From contig CACJRP010000009.1 in the NCBI GenBank assembly GCA_902595825.1, positions 1 to 49,268 on the forward strand: a stretch of DNA of 49,268 nt, written 5' to 3'. The translations under genes were made by a program, and so were the position numbers. The notes beneath the pieces are model-generated. The model worked only from the letters and a program-made list of their open reading frames with translations. It made no database searches and was not told the DNA's origin. This document shows positions 46,079 to 49,268 of this stretch, piece by piece. Positions within the stretch are counted from its first letter, which is position 1. Every line of letters starts with the position of its first letter. This DNA comes from an uncultured Bacteroidota bacterium (GTDB taxonomy: Bacteria > Bacteroidota > Bacteroidia > Flavobacteriales > Flavobacteriaceae).

Positions 46079-49000
46079 TTAAAAACCAAATCTTAATGTT
46101 GTTAAAATTGATCTTGTACCAGGGTTAGAAAAATATTCTAAACCTCTTCCCCGGGATGCACCAGTTAAGTTGTTTTCAGGATCAAATTCTTTAATGTTTG
46201 ACCACGTGAACAAATTTCTACCTGAAAGAGAAAGAGAGAGATTGTCAAGACCTAATCTTTCTATCAAAGATTTATCAAAGTCATAACTTAAAGAAATTTC
46301 TCTTAATTTAACCCACGAAGCGTCTTCAACGAATTGACTTGTTACGTCTCCGAACCCTCCACCGTTAGCAGTCCACCATTCATGATCAACTGCTACTGGG
46401 CCAGCTCCAAAGTTTTCAATGTACCCCCTAAACTGAGCTCCAGCAGGAATTGGATCACCCCATGCATTAAAGATGGTAGATCCGGTGTCATTTATAGTCA
46501 ATATATCTGTACTTTCATGAATCCCCCAGAATAACATAACACTGTATGTACCATTCCAAACGTCATTGCCCTGAGATGTTTCAAATTGAGTTGTAAAATT
46601 AAAGTTTTTATAGCGTAAAGAAGTTCCAAGCCCTGCTCTAAAATCTGGATTTGGATCACCAGCAATTAGAAGTTCTGGATCTGCCTGAGGAAAACCGTTA
46701 GAACCTAAAAGTAAATTACCGGAGGCATCTTTAAGAAATTGTCCGTGTCTTTGAATTCCATAAGGTTCACCCTCTGCAATTCCAGATTCAGTTCCTGTAA
46801 AACCGTTTAGCCCAAAGTATGCAGCACCCTCTAAACTCTCTACAATATTTTTATTTTGTGTAAAACTACCATTAATATCAAAACTCAAATCTTCAGTATT
46901 GATAAGGTTGGCAGAAAGATCTATTTCAATACCTTTGTTTGTAATTAAAGTAGCATTTTGGAAGGTTGTATTGAAACCTGAAGATGGTGTTATTGGAAGA
47001 GCCAATATTCCGTCTTCGGTCTTATTATCATAATATGTAAAACCAAGTGTTAGATTGTTGTCAAAAAATCTACTATCAAAACCTATCTCAAATTCTTTTT
47101 TTCTTTCCTCTTTTAAATCAGGATTACCTCTAGTTGTAGATTGAGTGAATGGGTTACCATAAACGGAACCATCTAGTCCATCACCCCATGAAGAACCTAT
47201 ACCGCCTGGTCCAAGAACCGTTGAGGTGATGTAAGCTGGAGGTGCAACTCCAACTTCACCGTAAGATGCTCTTACTTTTAAAAAACTTAAAGCGTCCAAA
47301 TTAACTATATCAGTTAATTTATAGCCAACTGAAGCAGAAGGATAGAAAATAATTCCTGCGTTTGGCATTGTTGAAAACGTTTCTCCTCTTCCAGTTAATT
47401 CCACCAATAAATTATCACCGATATCGAAGTTTAAAACACCATAAACACCGTTTTGTCTTCTCAATTCACGAAATCCGGAGGGTAGTGAGTTTTGAGACGC
47501 AGCATTACCTGGATTCAAAAATTCTTGATCAGGATTTGTGAATACTGCTTCGAATGCACTGAGTCTTCTATAATCAGATTCAAATTGTTGATAACCAACT
47601 GTATAGTTAAGCCCAACGTTGCTAGTTAAATCAAGTCCACCTGTTAGGAACATGTTAAGTTGAGAAAGCTTATTACTATATCTATCTTCAATATATTGTC
47701 CATTATTTCCTTCACTAGCAGATCCAGGAGGTCTGTAGTCCAACCTGTTATCTTGATAATAATCAACACTATACCTGACAGCCAAATTCAAATTATCATT
47801 AAAGTTGTAATTAACTTCAGGTGAAAAAATAAACCTGTTTACGTCGTTTAAATTTTTCTGCTCTCTCATGGTCCATAGAGGATTATTATATGAAGGAGCT
47901 AAGTAGTTAAAAGCCCCTGTTGCTGTATTAAAGGTTCTATATGACCCCGTATTTCTTCTGTAGGATCTATGTGAGTTAGGGGTAACAGTTGTAACTCCAT
48001 CGACAATTCTATAATTTGTGCCTTTATATTCCCTAAAGTCAAAATCGGGAGAATTTCTTAGATATCCCAGATAAAGACCACTCAGATTCGATCCCGTTTG
48101 GACTCTATTAGAGTTGATATTTGTATATGATGAAGATAATTTAAATAATAATTTATCAGTAGCCTGTGTAGTGTTATTTAGTTTTAATGAAGTTCTTTCA
48201 TAATCAGAATTACCTTTCATTATACCATCCTGATTTACATTGGAAATTGAAATGTAAGTTCTATTCTTTTCTCCATTGTATGAAAAACTAACTGAGTTGT
48301 CGTATGTATATCCATTTCCAAAAACAGCATCTCTATTAACTTGATTGTAATTTGTTTTGTCATTTTTTTGGGCTATGTTACCTATTCTTCTACCATCTTG
48401 AGTTTCAAACCAACCGCCTGAAAAATCATAAGTATCAGCGCCACCAGGTCTTAAACTCATTTGATCTCCAAATGAAAAACCAGTGTTCTCAACAAAAACT
48501 CCAGTTCCTGGTGCTTCACCAACCCACTGACCTGGGAATCCTTGACCCCAAGATCCTTGTTTTTTCCATTCAGCATTAATTGTTTCAACGGATAGAGTTG
48601 ATTTCGCATTTACACTCCATCCTTTTGGGCTATCTGAACCTCTTTTGGTATTAATTACTAAAACTCCATTTGCTGCCCCAGTACCATAAATAGCAGCAGC
48701 AGCAGCCCCTTTAATAACTGAAATTGATTCGATATCATCTGGGTTTATATCATTAAGTCTGGATTGTTGAACAACCCCTGCGACACCGCCGCCAAAATTA
48801 TCATTGGAAATAATTGCACCGTCGAGAATGATAAGTGGTGAGATATCACCAAAGATAGTATTTTGTCCCCGAATTTGAATGTACGCCCCTGAACCAGGAT
48901 CACCAGAGTTACGTGTGATGTTCACTCCAGAAGTCTTACCGGACATACCTTGTAAAACTCCAGTTTCACCAGATCTTTGAACTCCATCAACTTCAATTTT

Positions 49001-49268
49001 AGTGGTTGAGGTTAAGTCATCATCCTTTTTCTTCTCCAATCCTAGTGCCGTAAGAACTACCTCTTCCAATTCAGTTCCAGACTCTAATGAAACGTTTATT
49101 GTATCTTCACTTCCAACAATTATCTCCTGAGAAGCATAACCAACAAAACTGAATACAAGAACGGACCCTTCGCTAGCTTCAATAGAATAATTTCCGTCAA
49201 AGTCAGATGTGACCCCATTGCTAGTTCCTTTTTCAACGATTGAAGCACCAGGTAACGGTAGCCCATCG
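46079..49268 (-). CDS. SusC/RagA-family TonB-linked outer-membrane transporter (5' end beyond window)
   Basis: The frame is open to the right edge of the window, so the start lies outside. Visible from the first residues is a CarboxypepD-regulatory-like domain (DGLPLPGASIVEKGTSNGVT, DFDGNYSI), followed by a plug domain with the SusC pattern IQIRGQNTIFGD, the INPDDIESISVIKGAAAAAIYG box and GVLVINTKRG, then a beta-barrel of about 800 residues ending in TTLRFGF with terminal Phe. It imports nutrients with SusD at TonB expense. The TTG at 49069 is internal, not a start. Susd begins 11 bases after its stop. Confidence 0.93.
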   Translation of the reverse strand, partial: DGLPLPGASIVEKGTSNGVTSDFDGNYSIEASEGSVLVFSFVGYASQEIIVGSEDTINVSLESGTELEEVVLTALGLEKKKDDDLTSTTKIEVDGVQRSGETGVLQGMSGKTSGVNITRNSGDPGSGAYIQIRGQNTIFGDISPLIILDGAIISNDNFGGGVAGVVQQSRLNDINPDDIESISVIKGAAAAAIYGTGAANGVLVINTKRGSDSPKGWSVNAKSTLSVETINAEWKKQGSWGQGFPGQWVGEAPGTGVFVENTGFSFGDQMSLRPGGADTYDFSGGWFETQDGRRIGNIAQKNDKTNYNQVNRDAVFGNGYTYDNSVSFSYNGEKNRTYISISNVNQDGIMKGNSDYERTSLKLNNTTQATDKLLFKLSSSYTNINSNRVQTGSNLSGLYLGYLRNSPDFDFREYKGTNYRIVDGVTTVTPNSHRSYRRNTGSYRTFNTATGAFNYLAPSYNNPLWTMREQKNLNDVNRFIFSPEVNYNFNDNLNLAVRYSVDYYQDNRLDYRPPGSASEGNNGQYIEDRYSNKLSQLNMFLTGGLDLTSNVGLNYTVGYQQFESDYRRLSAFEAVFTNPDQEFLNPGNAASQNSLPSGFRELRRQNGVYGVLNFDIGDNLLVELTGRGETFSTMPNAGIIFYPSASVGYKLTDIVNLDALSFLKVRASYGEVGVAPPAYITSTVLGPGGIGSSWGDGLDGSVYGNPFTQSTTRGNPDLKEERKKEFEIGFDSRFFDNNLTLGFTYYDNKTEDGILALPITPSSGFNTTFQNATLITNKGIEIDLSANLINTEDLSFDINGSFTQNKNIVESLEGAAYFGLNGFTGTESGIAEGEPYGIQRHGQFLKDASGNLLLGSNGFPQADPELLIAGDPNPDFRAGLGTSLRYKNFNFTTQFETSQGNDVWNGTYSVMLFWGIHESTDILTINDTGSTIFNAWGDPIPAGAQFRGYIENFGAGPVAVDHEWWTANGGGFGDVTSQFVEDASWVKLREISLSYDFDKSLIERLGLDNLSLSLSGRNLFTWSNIKEFDPENNLTGASRGRGLEYFSNPGTRSILTTLRFGF

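Noticed and set aside
48690-48720. AGCAGCAGC run in susC as a repeat element
   Set aside because: It encodes the Ala-rich stretch of the plug domain common to SusC proteins.
1-49268. CRISPR arrays, insertion sequences, integrases and phage genes
   Set aside because: No regular spaced repeats, terminal inverted repeats, transposase or recombinase motif was seen on either strand.

Overview
The window looks like a chromosome segment from a marine-type member of the Flavobacteriia (Bacteroidota). The signs are an AT-rich, tightly packed genome, TAnnTTTG promoter elements, a 287-residue RpoD, an AccD without zinc cysteines, the rpoC-DUF3467 neighbourhood, a PorT-like protein, a lipidated BamA/TamA-family protein and a SusC/SusD pair. 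No phage, transposon, integrase or CRISPR array was seen.

Left part (1-20.8 kb, accessory and metabolic). It opens with the tail of a repetitive protein and two small secreted orphans. A well-formed promoter, a tRNA-Thr(GGT) and a methionine-rich lipoprotein follow. Next is a block for peptide and amino-acid use: a secreted M20 peptidase, a twin-arginine-signal aminotransferase and an AEC-type permease, then a convergent S9 prolyl-oligopeptidase-type protease. After these come a PhyH-family dioxygenase, another secreted orphan, and a phosphoribosyltransferase paired with a YhhQ-type queuosine-precursor transporter. A broken DUF6428 gene at 10839-11301 carries two lesions. A second M20 amidohydrolase precedes a three-gene run: a double-domain amidohydrolase, a second amidohydrolase that lacks metal ligands, and a PlsC-like/SGNH fusion. 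A flavin reductase-like protein, a DoxX-like membrane protein, a conserved-looking orphan and a TesB-type thioesterase close this part.

Centre (20.9-33.7 kb, information processing). This is the tuf - tRNA-Trp - secE - nusG - rplK - rplA - rplJ - rplL - rpoB - rpoC - DUF3467 run, with a clear promoter in front of tuf. All coding genes appear intact and of normal length.

Right part (33.7-49.3 kb, mostly minus strand). Core genes fbaA, accD, rpsO, pnp, rpoD and rpe lie head to tail on the minus strand. Beyond them is an envelope cluster: a TamL-like lipoprotein of the BamA superfamily, a divergent SpoU-family rRNA/tRNA methyltransferase, a PorT-like protein and RlmB. A terminator then closes a SusC/SusD operon whose susC runs off the right edge.

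The most notable points are the doubly broken DUF6428 gene, which can be reconstructed by hand; the PlsC-like/SGNH fusion with a non-canonical HX4D motif next to two metal-less amidohydrolase modules; the Tat-signal aminotransferase coupled to a permease; and the family of small secreted orphans. I found no clear case of a wholly new defence or mobile system. Family assignments are from sequence reading and memory of the families, without database searches.
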